Source: Kribbella pratensis (lineage in GTDB: Bacteria > Actinomycetota > Actinomycetes > Propionibacteriales > Kribbellaceae). Taken from it: DNA of 64,000 nt. This document shows, one piece after another, positions 14,978-26,479 of the stretch (position 1 is the stretch's first letter; every line of letters starts with the position of its first letter). The stretch covers positions 342,266 through 406,265 of the forward strand of contig NZ_SODP01000004.1 of the NCBI RefSeq assembly GCF_004365355.1, written 5' to 3'. The notes beneath the pieces were generated by a model. That model was not told where the DNA came from and searched no databases. It worked only from the letters and a program-made list of their open reading frames with translations. The translations under genes and the position numbers were made by a program.

Positions 14978-15050
14978 TGCCAGGTGGGCGCCGGCGACCC
15001 ACCCTCGGTTCTGACCCGAGGCCCCGCAGGTTCGACTCCTGCCCTGGCAG
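14978..15050 (+). tRNA. tRNA-like element, anticodon CTG (Gln-like)
   Basis: A 73-base cloverleaf between the HNH and rtcB genes. TGCCAGG pairs with CCTGGCA, CTCGG/CCGAG encloses the loop TTCTGAC (T33 present, anticodon CTG), the T-arm is GCAGG-TTCGACT-CCTGC, and the discriminator is G. The D-arm is irregular: the best helix is TGGG/CCCA starting right after the acceptor stem. No CCA is encoded. It may be a functional but divergent tRNA or a mimic. Confidence 0.6.
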
Positions 15051-15079
15051 CTGCACGTACACGACAAAGGGAGGGAACC

Positions 15080-16270
<1,191 letters not shown>

Positions 16271-16272
16271 AC

Positions 16273-16307
16273 AGGTTCCTGCCGTCCCAGGGTGACGGCA
16301 GGAACCT
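16273..16307 (+). other. Perfect 14-bp hairpin after rtcB
   Basis: AGGTTCCTGCCGTC (16273-16286), loop ccagggt, GACGGCAGGAACCT (16294-16307), beginning two bases after the rtcB stop and ending two bases before the Ser tRNA. It could be a terminator without a U-tract, or the same kind of structured spacer seen elsewhere in the cluster. Confidence 0.75.
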
Positions 16308-16309
16308 CA

Positions 16310-16400
16310 GGTGAGATCCGCCTGTGGGTAGGGGCAGCGGTTTGCTGAACCGTCGGTCGGCTGGCATGTCGGCTCGTGAGTTCGAATCTCACTCTCACCG
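16310..16400 (+). tRNA. tRNA-Ser (GCT), atypical long-variable-arm tRNA
   Basis: A 91-base type II cloverleaf. GGTGAGA pairs with TCTCACC, GCGGT/ACCGT (one G-U) encloses the loop TTGCTGA (anticodon GCT), a variable region of about 22 bases follows, and the T-arm is GTGAG-TTCGAAT-CTCAC with discriminator G. The D-stem is short (GCC/GGC) and the variable arm pairs poorly, so it is divergent from a housekeeping tRNA-Ser. No CCA is encoded. Confidence 0.75.
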
Positions 16401-16402
16401 CT

Positions 16403-16428
16403 GGGCGGCCGGGATCGACCGGCTGCCC
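16403..16428 (+). other. 10-bp hairpin after tRNA-Ser
   Basis: GGGCGGCCGG-gatcga-CCGGCTGCCC, nine Watson-Crick pairs and one G-U, two bases after the tRNA-Ser discriminator. It continues the alternating tRNA and hairpin pattern. Confidence 0.6.
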
Positions 16429-16461
16429 TGCCACAACCAAAAAATGAGAGGAGGACCGGCT

Positions 16462-16653
16462 ATGGCCGACCTCAGGAAGAAGCGGGTGCCCGGCGGTAGG
16501 ACCGGTGCTCCGGTGAAGCAGGGTCATGCGTTGCGGCGGGTGCAGCTCGCCTGCGGGCATGTGCAGCGGGACCGGATCGCCCACGCGGGCGATCACGTGT
16601 GGTGTGAGGCCGACTGCTCCGACTGGATCCGGGTCATCTCGGTCGAAGAGTAA
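16462..16653 (+). CDS. 63-residue Cys/His protein at the end of the cluster
   Basis: ATG 16462 follows GAGAGGAGGACC. The N-terminal third is very basic (ADLRKKRVPGGRTG). The C-terminal half has CGHVQRDRI, then WCEADC, a CxH plus CxxxC arrangement that could hold zinc. I recognise no family. Its size, charge and candidate zinc site suit a nucleic-acid-binding accessory of the RtcB/HNH genes. It is followed by a strong hairpin that closes the cluster. Confidence 0.75.
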   Translation: MADLRKKRVPGGRTGAPVKQGHALRRVQLACGHVQRDRIAHAGDHVWCEADCSDWIRVISVEE

Positions 16654-16679
16654 GCAGTCGAAGAGTAGTCACTCGGTTA

Positions 16680-16716
16680 CGCCGCCCGCCGTCGTCAGGG
16701 GAGACGGCGGGCGGCG
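16680..16716 (+). terminator. 14-bp GC-rich hairpin closing the cluster
   Basis: CGCCGCCCGCCGTC (16680-16693) pairs perfectly with GACGGCGGGCGGCG (16703-16716) across a 9-base loop, 27 bases after the 63-residue gene. There is no T-run, which is common for actinobacterial terminators. Confidence 0.7.
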
Positions 16717-16838
16717 CACCGAGCTCGCCGGAAACTCACCAGAACTCATCGCAACTTTCTCCACCAACTCACCATCGTGCGGTTGTACAGGTTGTCACCG
16801 CCGGCCGGGGGGCCGCGCGCGAGTGGGTGGGGAAACGC

Positions 16839-18752
16839 ATGATGAGATGGTTACTGGTGCTCGGCCTCGTTACCGCGGGGCTCGCAGGCACCACCGGTGT
16901 CGCGACGGCTCAGACCGGGCCAGGGATCGCGATCGCCGCCGATCTTCCGGAGCCTGAGGCAGCGCAGTTCGTGCCAGGGGCAACAAACGTGGTCCCGGCG
17001 ACCGCGGTGGCTGCGAAGAGTGCCCAAGCGATCACCACAGCAACCGGCGGCACCTATACCTGCCCGGGTTTCAGCACTGTCGACGACGCGACACCGCTCT
17101 CGTCCGTGATGCAGGACACCTACACGTGGGGCGGGTTCAAGCCGTACAAGGTTGGTGACGGCAAGGGAAACATCAACTGGAAGCTGAACCCGTACAGCAA
17201 TCCCAGCTGGTACATGTGGTTCCACTCACTCCGTTGGATCGGCCAAGGAATCACGGCCGCCAGCCTGGGCGACACCGCCGCGCTCGACCACGTGACGACG
17301 ATCGTCCACGACTGGGTTCGCGACAATCCGTACTCCTGGAAGGGTGACGTCGGCGCCTGGGAGTCGACGATGCACCGCACCAACGTGATCATTTGCACCC
17401 GGCAAGCAGTCCTCGCCGGATTGAACGTGGCCACCCTGCCGACGCAGTACGCATGGCTGGACGCTGCACTGCTGGACCACGCGACGTTCCTGGTCAACAA
17501 CTGGAGCGGCGCCTGGAACCACGGCACCGACGAGAGCATCGCGCTGTTCGGCGTCGGCTGCACGCTGGACCGCACCGACTACATGACGCTCGCGCAGCAG
17601 CGCCTCAACGCCGGCATCACGACCTCGATCGATGCCGAGGGGTCGACCAACGAACAGTCGACGGCGTACGCGCAGTTCAACTACTCCCTCTGGGGCCGTG
17701 CCGTCGACGTACTGCGGGCGTGCGGCGCCGACCCCGGTACGACGATCACGGCGCGCCGCGCGCTGCTGGCCAACTGGCTCGCGCTGGCAACCAACTCGCT
17801 CGGCAACCTGCACCAGATCGGCGACTCCGAGGTCGTCCGTACGGCGCCCGTCGCCGGCACCCCGCTCGAGTACGCCGGAACGCAGGGCGCGACCGGTGTC
17901 GCCCCGACGGACCGTGTCGGCATGTTCTCCGCGGGCTACGTCTTCGGCCGCTCCGGATGGGGCAACTTCGCGGGCCAGTCGTCGTACAGCATCAGGTACG
18001 GGCCGACGCGGCAGCTGCACGGGCACAGTGACCACACGTCGCTCACCTACACCGCTCGCGGCCGGGACATCCTGATCGACGGCGGCCACGCCGGCTACCA
18101 GAACGACGTCTGGCGGACCTGGGCTAAGAGCCCGTTCGCCGGCAGCGCGATGACGACGCCGCTCTCGGCCGACACGTTGCCCGCGACCAAGCTGACCCGG
18201 TCCCAGGTGAAGCCGGGCTCCGATTTCTTCGAGTTCTCCGACGTACCCGGGGCCGGCATCAGTCGCATTCGCGCCGTACTCGTGCTGAACAATCCGGACC
18301 TGGTCGTCACGCTCGACCGCGCGTCGTCGAAGACCGCCCAGCAGTTCCAGACGCTGTGGCACCTGCCCGCGGACCAGAAGGCGACCGTGTACTCGCGGAC
18401 CACCGCCCTGGCATCGAAGGCGGGCGAGGACACCCGGACGATCCTGTTCCAGGTGCCGTACCGGCAAGCCCTTCCGCCCGGCGCGATCCTGCTCAAGCAG
18501 GCGCAGACCAAGCCGATCCAGGGCTGGACCTACCCGAACATCAACACCCGGCTCTCGGCGCCGACCCTGATGTTCGCGCGCTCCGGCACCACGGCGTCGA
18601 TCCTGTCGTTCATCGCCCCCGTCAAGGCGACCGGCGCCGTCACCTACGCGACTCGCTGGTCCGGTACGACGTACGTGGTCGACCTGAGCGTTGCCGGTGT
18701 ACGCACGTCGATCGGCATCACCGCGGGCGGCTCCCTGGTCCGCCTGACCTAA
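16839..18752 (+). CDS. Secreted heparinase II/III-like polysaccharide lyase (paralogue)
   Basis: About 637 residues with a classical signal peptide (MMRWLLVLGLVTAGLAGTT, then GVATAQ). It is collinear with the protein encoded at 7639-9528: VGDGKGNINWKLNP, WYMWFHSLRWIGQG, NHGTDESIALFGVGC, NEQSTAYAQFNYSLWGRA, then GHSDHTSLTYTARGRDILID. The one clear change in the C-terminal motif is GHSDH for GHNDH. A cleavable signal replaces the anchor segment of the other copy, so the two enzymes may work free and cell-bound. ATG 16839 follows GGGGA; GTG 16827 is an alternative. Catalytic specificity is unknown. Confidence 0.85.
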   Translation: MMRWLLVLGLVTAGLAGTTGVATAQTGPGIAIAADLPEPEAAQFVPGATNVVPATAVAAKSAQAITTATGGTYTCPGFSTVDDATPLSSVMQDTYTWGGFKPYKVGDGKGNINWKLNPYSNPSWYMWFHSLRWIGQGITAASLGDTAALDHVTTIVHDWVRDNPYSWKGDVGAWESTMHRTNVIICTRQAVLAGLNVATLPTQYAWLDAALLDHATFLVNNWSGAWNHGTDESIALFGVGCTLDRTDYMTLAQQRLNAGITTSIDAEGSTNEQSTAYAQFNYSLWGRAVDVLRACGADPGTTITARRALLANWLALATNSLGNLHQIGDSEVVRTAPVAGTPLEYAGTQGATGVAPTDRVGMFSAGYVFGRSGWGNFAGQSSYSIRYGPTRQLHGHSDHTSLTYTARGRDILIDGGHAGYQNDVWRTWAKSPFAGSAMTTPLSADTLPATKLTRSQVKPGSDFFEFSDVPGAGISRIRAVLVLNNPDLVVTLDRASSKTAQQFQTLWHLPADQKATVYSRTTALASKAGEDTRTILFQVPYRQALPPGAILLKQAQTKPIQGWTYPNINTRLSAPTLMFARSGTTASILSFIAPVKATGAVTYATRWSGTTYVVDLSVAGVRTSIGITAGGSLVRLT

Positions 18753-18763
18753 CGCGGTGCGGG

Positions 18764-20143
18764 TCAGAAGGCTTGGAGGACCTTCCCCGGGTTGAGGAGG
18801 TTGTCGGGGTCGAAGGCTTGTTTGATGCGGCGGTGGAGCTCGAGGCCGACCGGACCGAGTTCGGTCTCGAGCCAGCCGGCCTTGAGGGTGCCGATGCCGT
18901 GTTCGCCGGTGATCGTCCCGCCGAGGCGGAGGCCTAGCTCCATCACAGCGCCGAACGCCTCCAGGCCTCGCTCCTCGGCCGCCGGGTCGTTGCGGTCGAA
19001 GACCACGGTCGGGTGCATGTTGCCGTCGCCTACGTGCCCCGGGCAACAGATCAGCACCTGGTACTTCGCGCCGATCTCGGCGATCCCGCGCAGCAGCGCA
19101 ACCAGCTGCGAACGCGGTACCGACACGTCGTCGATCAAGGTGGTCCCGAGCGGCTCCAGCGCGGAGTTCACCAGGCGGCGCGCCTCGAGCAGCATCCGCG
19201 ATTCCTCCACGTCCGAGGCCTCCGCAACCTCGATCGCGCCGTGCTCTGCGCAGATCGCCGCGATGCGTGCCACGTCCTCGGCCGCGCGGGGCCCGCGATC
19301 GGACTGCGCGAGCAGCATCGAGCCGACATCGCCCGGCAGACCCATATCGCGGTAGTCCTGGATCGCCCGCAGCGTCGGTTGGTCGAGGAACTCCAGCAGC
19401 GACGGCCGCAGCCCCGAGGCCATCACCGCCGCCGCGGCTGCGATCCCGTCCTCGATCGAGCGGAACGTCGCCGCCGCGGTCAGCGCGGCCTCGGGCGCCG
19501 GACGCAGCGCGAGCGTCGCCTCGGTGACCACACCCAACGTGCCTTCGGATCCCACGATCAATCGGGTCAGGTCGTAGCCGGCAACGCCCTTCGCCGCACG
19601 CCGACCGGTACGGACGATCTCACCCGACGCCAGCACCACCTCGACGGCGCGCACGAAGTCCGACGTCACGCCGTACTTCACACAACACAACCCACCGGCG
19701 TTGGTCGCGATGTTGCCGCCGATCGTCGACATCTCCCACGACGACGGGTCGGGCGGATAGAAGAGGTCCTTCTCCAGCACTGCCCGCGAGAGGTCCGCGT
19801 TCACGACACCCGGCTGGACCACGGCGACCTGGTCCTCGACCGAGATCTCGAGGATGCGGTTCATCCGCGCGGTCGACAGCAACAAGCAGCCGTCGATGGC
19901 GTTGGCCGCGCCCGACAGCCCGGTCCGCGCCCCCTGAGTGACAACCGGTACGCCGAAACTCCCCGCGGCTCGCAGGACCTCCGCGACCTCAGTGGTCGAG
20001 GTCGGTCGCGCCAGCACCCGCGGCACACCGGCCGGCGAGAACGTCGCGTGGTCGTGCCGATGGCTGTCCAGCACATCGGGATCGTCGACAACCGCCGCCT
20101 CCCCCAACGCGGACCGGAGCCGGGCTACGAGCGCGTCAGTCAT
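18764..20143 (-). CDS. FAD-linked oxidase, GlcD-like (D-2-hydroxyacid dehydrogenase)
   Basis: 459 residues. The PCMH-type FAD-binding half has VPVVTQGARTGLSGAAN, STIGGNIATNAGGLCCVKYG and RLIVGSEGTLGVVTEA. The FAD-oxidase C-terminal half has CPGHVGDGNMHP and GTITGEHGIGTLKAGWL. Such enzymes oxidise D-lactate, glycolate or other D-2-hydroxyacids to 2-oxoacids, passing electrons to quinone or a partner protein; no GlcE/GlcF partner is nearby. It is the last gene of the sugar-acid operon and starts inside an ATGA overlap with the gene before it. Confidence 0.88.
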   Translation of the reverse strand: MTDALVARLRSALGEAAVVDDPDVLDSHRHDHATFSPAGVPRVLARPTSTTEVAEVLRAAGSFGVPVVTQGARTGLSGAANAIDGCLLLSTARMNRILEISVEDQVAVVQPGVVNADLSRAVLEKDLFYPPDPSSWEMSTIGGNIATNAGGLCCVKYGVTSDFVRAVEVVLASGEIVRTGRRAAKGVAGYDLTRLIVGSEGTLGVVTEATLALRPAPEAALTAAATFRSIEDGIAAAAAVMASGLRPSLLEFLDQPTLRAIQDYRDMGLPGDVGSMLLAQSDRGPRAAEDVARIAAICAEHGAIEVAEASDVEESRMLLEARRLVNSALEPLGTTLIDDVSVPRSQLVALLRGIAEIGAKYQVLICCPGHVGDGNMHPTVVFDRNDPAAEERGLEAFGAVMELGLRLGGTITGEHGIGTLKAGWLETELGPVGLELHRRIKQAFDPDNLLNPGKVLQAF

Positions 20144-21006
20144 GCCTCATCCTGTTCGGCTAGCAGCCGCAGGATCAACTCCGCCCGCCGGACACGCTCC
20201 CGTCCGAGGGCTTCCGCCGTACTGGCCAGGTGTGCTCCGACCGGGTAGATGTTCGGCGCATTTCGCAGGCCCATCTTCAGGTAGACGGGTGCCGCGACGC
20301 GGACGATCTCCGGTACGTCGTAGAACCGGACGTGCCCGCCCTGGTCGTCGGGGACCTCGATGTACATGTCGATCGGCACCGTCGTCACCGAGCGGATCTC
20401 CGCCAGCACCGGCACCGGCAGGTCGGTCGACACGTTCAGGCTGGTCGCGCCGAGACGCTCGTACAGCTGGGCGGTCGGTGCGTTCGGCAACGGCATCAGC
20501 ACCGAGGTCTTCAGCACCAGATCCGCAGGCAGCTCGCCCTCGACCTTCAACCGGCCCATGATCTCCAGCACACCGATGTCCCCGACCAGCAGACTCCTGA
20601 CGCCGAGCTCCACCGCACGAAAAGCGTCGCACAGCGAGGCCGCGACCTGATCGTTGCCCCTAGCAACACCGCCGACGGCGGCCGAAACCTTCGCCTGACC
20701 GCCGATGTCCCATGAACCGCGGGGCCCGAGAAACAGGCAAACCTCGACACCGGCGGAAGCGCCCAACGAAAGCATCTCCTCGATCTCGCCGTCCGTCAGC
20801 ATCATCACGCCGCTGCCCTGCGACACCCGGTCGATCGTGATCCCGCGTGACTTGGCCTCCTCGAGCACCGCGGTCATCACCCCCGGCCCCTCACACGAGG
20901 GGATCTCGACCTTGTACGGCGACCCGTCCGGGAACGTCCGGGTCGAAGTGTCCCCCGGTGCGAAACCGCGATCGGCGAGCAGGGCACGTGCTTCGCGAAG
21001 GTTCAT
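20140..21006 (-). CDS. U32-peptidase-like / TIM-barrel protein, function unknown
   Basis: 288 residues. The pattern of alternating strands and helices (YKVEIPSCEGPGVMTAVLEE, VEVCLFLGPRGSWDIGG, LVLKTSVLMPLPNAP, SLNVSTDLPVPVLAEIRS) suggests a TIM barrel, and the layout recalls U32-peptidase-like proteins. I see no convincing catalytic motif. Its start overlaps the LarA-like stop by one base and its stop overlaps the GlcD start by four, so it is tightly coupled to both and probably acts on the same metabolites. Confidence 0.6.
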   Translation of the reverse strand: MNLREARALLADRGFAPGDTSTRTFPDGSPYKVEIPSCEGPGVMTAVLEEAKSRGITIDRVSQGSGVMMLTDGEIEEMLSLGASAGVEVCLFLGPRGSWDIGGQAKVSAAVGGVARGNDQVAASLCDAFRAVELGVRSLLVGDIGVLEIMGRLKVEGELPADLVLKTSVLMPLPNAPTAQLYERLGATSLNVSTDLPVPVLAEIRSVTTVPIDMYIEVPDDQGGHVRFYDVPEIVRVAAPVYLKMGLRNAPNIYPVGAHLASTAEALGRERVRRAELILRLLAEQDEA

Positions 21007-22306
21007 CACTCGCTCCAAGGTCCGAGGCTCCCGCTCGACGTCAGGTCGCGCGCCGTACCAATGATCTCCAGGTCGAAACGCTCAGCCGCCTCGTCGAGCA
21101 GTGCCGGCGTCACCATCAGCTCGTGCGGAGACAGCGTGTCCCTGATCCGGGCCAGCCGCAGCTCGGACCAGTGCCGTCGCCCGCACATCGTCACAGCTGC
21201 GAGTACGGCGGCCTCGTCGTCCTCCATCACCATCGGCAACCGGGAACGCCGGGCACCGCCGGCGCCGGAGGTCAACGCGTTCACGTAACTCGCCCGCAGG
21301 TCGATCTGCTCCAGCAACCGCGCCGGGATGACGTCGGCGAGCCCGAGACCGGACGCGTTCCCATGCGAGGCGGGCGTCAACGAGTGCACGCTGATCGCCG
21401 CGATCGAGGGCGATTCGAACTCCGGGATCCCGTGCACCCAGCAACGACCGATGACGTTGGTGTCCATGCCCGCGCCGGACTTGTCCTTGCCCAGCTCATC
21501 GATCACCAGGACGTCGAGCTCGTCGAACGGCAGCCGGCCGAGCATGCTGGAAGCCCTTTGCAGCAATGCGTTCTCAGCCGCTCCGGCGATTCCGTCGGCC
21601 TCGACGAATTCAACCGACGCGGTCCGATCGAGCGAGTTCTCCAGGATCGCGAGACCGCCGAGGATCTTGCCCTGCGCAACGACCATCCGGGCCGCCGCTT
21701 CGATGTTGCCGCCGAGCGACGGGATGCCGCCGGCGTGCAGCGACGCGGCGCCGCGATGGTTGCCGAGGCCGATCGCGAGGATCTTCGCGATCCCGCTCTC
21801 GATCTGTCCGTGGAAGTCGGTGTGCGGTTTGACCCGGTTCACCAGGAGTACGCCGTCGGCCTTGGCCGCGATCGCGTCGTGGTGGATCTCGGTGCCGTCG
21901 TCCAGCGTGCCGACGACGACGGTCTCCATCGTCGCCTCGATCGGGCAGCCGACGGACTCCGGCGTGATGCCGAGCCCTTCGAGCATCTCCCGCTGCCCGT
22001 CCGCGGTGGCGCCGCCGTGCGACCCCATCGCCGGGATCACGAACGGTGCCGCGCCGACGTCCTTCAGCCACTCGACAGCGGCCTTCACCACCGGCACGAG
22101 GTCGCGGATCCCACGGCTGCCGGCAGTGACCGCGATCCGGGCGTCGGGCAGGATCCGTTCGCGAAGCGGTTCGAGCGCAGCGCGCGCGTCGGCGTACGGA
22201 TCGGCCGAGGTCTGCACCTCCGACAGGATCCGCCTGATCGGCGTCACCTGTGGGAGGGTGCCGGACGGCCGGAGTCCTCGAACCGCCTCGAAGGGTCCCC
22301 AGCTCA

Positions 22307-22307
<1 letters not shown>
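21006..22307 (-). CDS. LarA-like (DUF2088) racemase-family protein
   Basis: 433 residues. An N-terminal DUF2088 region carries VIPAMGSHGGATADGQ and NRVKPHTDFHGQIESGIAKI, with the His residues that in lactate racemase act as catalytic bases; the C-terminal half is the variable LarA-like domain. True LarA needs a nickel-pincer cofactor made by LarB/C/E, none of which are in the window, so this may use other 2-hydroxy or sugar acids. It overlaps the dehydratase upstream and the U32-like gene downstream by one base each. Confidence 0.82.
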
Positions 22308-24108
<1,801 letters not shown>

Positions 24109-24112
<4 letters not shown>

Positions 24113-25560
24113 CGCGACACCTCGTCTGTGGTCACGGTTCCGTTCACCCGGCGGCTGATACCGGCCGGGTTCGAGTCCTTGAGTACGTCGGGAAGCACCG
24201 CGTCGGGAGCGTCCTGGTATGCCACCGGGCGCTGGAACCGGCGGGCCGCCGTCACGCCGACGCTGGTGTGGATCGAGCCGACCGTGGACGGGAAGGGGCC
24301 GCCGTGGTGCTGCGCCCAGCTCACCGCGACGCCGGTCGGCCAGCCGTTCCACAACACGCGCCCTGCCCGGGCCGTCAGCAGCGGAAGGAGCTCACGTGCT
24401 TGGTCGGCGTCCGAGTCCTCCGCGTGAAGAGTCGCAGTCAGATTCCCCTCGAACGCCTCGATCGCTGCCTTCAGCTGGTCGGCACCGTCGTACTCGACGA
24501 CGATGGAGACCGGACCGAAGCACTCCTCGAGGATCTCGTCGCGGCGGGCGAGTAGCTCGGCGACCGTGGTCTGCAGGAGAGTCGCGGCGCCGGTCGACCA
24601 GACCCGGAGGCCGTCGACCTTTTCGAGGCGGTCGAGGCCGGAGCTGAAGCCGTCCCTGATCCGGTCGTTGAGCATCGGGGCCTCGGCGACTCCGCCGACT
24701 GCCTCGACGAGTTGCTCTTGCAGGCCGTGGCCGGTCGGCAGGAAGAGCAGCCCGGGCTTGGTGCAGAACTGCCCGACGCCGAGCGTGAACGAGTCGACGT
24801 ACCCGCTGGCAATGTCCTTGCCCCGAGCATCGATCGCGGCCTGCGTGACGAAGACCGGGTTCAGGCTACCGAGCTCGCCGTAGAACGGGATCGGCTCCGG
24901 GCGGGTGACCGCGATCTCGTGCAGCGCCTTCCCTGCCGGGACCGAGCCGGTGAAGCCGGCCGCGGTGATGCGCGGATCCTTAAGCGCAGTGACACCGACG
25001 TCGAAGCCCGCGATCAGGCCGAACGTTCCGTCCGGTGCTCCGGCAGACTTCAACGCCTCGATCATCACCTCCGCGGTCCGCGCGGAGAGCTCCGGGTGCC
25101 CAGGGTGTGCCTTGACGATCACTGGGCAACCGGCCGCGAGCGCGGAGGCGGTATCGCCGCCGCAGACGCTGAACGCGAACGGGAAGTTGCTGGCGGCAAA
25201 CACAAGTACCGGCCCGAGCGGCACGAGCACGCGACGGAGATCCGGCCGCGGTACCGGCTTGGCCTGCGCGTCGGCGGTGTCGATGATGACTTCCAGCAGC
25301 GAACCTTCTTCGAGCACGTCCGCGAACATCCGCAGCTGGCCGGTACTCCGGGCGACCTCGCCGGTCAACCGGGCCTGAGGCAACGAAGTCTCACGCATCG
25401 CGATCGGCACCAGCTCGTCGGACGCCGCATCCAGCGCGTCCGCGACGGCGCGGATCCACCCGGCCCGCACGCCCGGCTCGGACGCACCGAACGCGGGCGC
25501 AGCAGCTGCCGCGGCGGCGAGCGCCTGCTCGAGCTCGGCCGGCGTGGTGTCGTGCGTCAT
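24109..25560 (-). CDS. Aldehyde dehydrogenase, probable 2-oxoglutarate semialdehyde dehydrogenase
   Basis: 483 residues of the ALDH superfamily. VFAASNFPFAFSVCGGDTAS is the phosphate/adenine-binding region, PFYGELGSLNPV carries the general-base Glu, and GVGQFCTKPG carries the nucleophile Cys near residue 266. The SNFPFAFSVCGGD wording is typical of 2,5-dioxovalerate dehydrogenases that finish oxidative pentose or hexarate degradation by making 2-oxoglutarate. It is coupled by 4-base overlaps to genes on both sides. Confidence 0.88.
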
Positions 25561-26450
25561 CGGGTTCCCTCCAGGTTGTCGGTTGCGAGGAACGTGAACG
25601 GTTCCCGGCCTACCGCCACGGTATTCGTGAGCGTGCCGACCTCGTCGATCGTGATCGTGATGACGTCACCCTCGGCGAGCGCGAAGTCCAGCTCGGGAAC
25701 GATCCCGGTGCCGGTCGCGAGGATCACACCGTCGGGGAAGTCGTTCGGCAGGAACAGTACGTCGATCAGGTCCTGCAACTCCCGCACCAGCTTCGCCGTC
25801 GAGGTGGTGTCCGAGAACACCTCCGCGCCGGCCCGCTCGATCACCAGCCGGATGGCGAGGTTCTTCGGATCGGTGACCTCCCACACCGGACGGATCCCCG
25901 AAGCCAGCGCACAGCCACCCGCGAACAGCTTCGCCTGCGGCACATACAGCGGGTTGACGCCCTCGATCGAGCGCGAGCTCATGTCGTTGCAGACCGTGAA
26001 CCCGACGATCTGACCGTGGCTGTTGGCAACGACCGCCAGCTCCGGCTCGGGTACGTCGTGACCGGAGTCGGTCCGGATCCCGACCGGCTCGCCGTCCACG
26101 ACCACGCGCCAGGCCGGCGCCTTCTGGAACAGCTCAGGCCGGTCGGCGCTGTAGACCTTGTCGTACACCGACTGCTCGGTGCTCTCCTCCATCCGGGCGC
26201 CGCGCGACCGCTCGTACGTCACGCCCGCACACCACACCTCACCCCGCCCGTCGAGCGGAGGCAGGAACTTCAGCCCCTCGACCGGCTCGCCCTCCCCGAG
26301 CTTGCCAACCGCGGCTTGCAGATCCTCGAGCGGGAGTTGCAGCAACTCCGCGAAGGTGTTGATGCCGGGGAGCGACGCCACGGTCTCACCGGTGCGCACA
26401 CCGGGGATCGGGCGGCCGTCCACCGGGGAGAGATATCGGACCAAGTGCAT
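25557..26450 (-). CDS. Fumarylacetoacetate hydrolase-family protein, probable 2-keto-3-deoxy acid dehydratase
   Basis: 297 residues. The FAH fold is shown by WCAGVTYERSRGARMEES, the PEPELAVVANSHGQIVGF metal-site Glu residues and CNDMSSRSIEG. Within sugar-acid operons, FAH-family enzymes dehydrate 2-keto-3-deoxypentonates to 2-oxoglutarate semialdehyde, the substrate expected for the downstream aldehyde dehydrogenase. ATG 26450 has AAAGG about ten bases upstream; in-frame ATG 26465 and TTG 26477 are alternatives. Confidence 0.85.
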   Translation of the reverse strand: MHLVRYLSPVDGRPIPGVRTGETVASLPGINTFAELLQLPLEDLQAAVGKLGEGEPVEGLKFLPPLDGRGEVWCAGVTYERSRGARMEESTEQSVYDKVYSADRPELFQKAPAWRVVVDGEPVGIRTDSGHDVPEPELAVVANSHGQIVGFTVCNDMSSRSIEGVNPLYVPQAKLFAGGCALASGIRPVWEVTDPKNLAIRLVIERAGAEVFSDTTSTAKLVRELQDLIDVLFLPNDFPDGVILATGTGIVPELDFALAEGDVITITIDEVGTLTNTVAVGREPFTFLATDNLEGTR

Positions 26451-26479
26451 TGAGAGGCCTTTCATTTCTTCGAGCACAG

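Noticed and set aside
24113-24352. N-terminal extension of the IlvD/Edd protein
   Set aside because: Those 80 codons lie inside the aldehyde dehydrogenase gene. The ATGA overlap at 24109-24112 gives the natural start.
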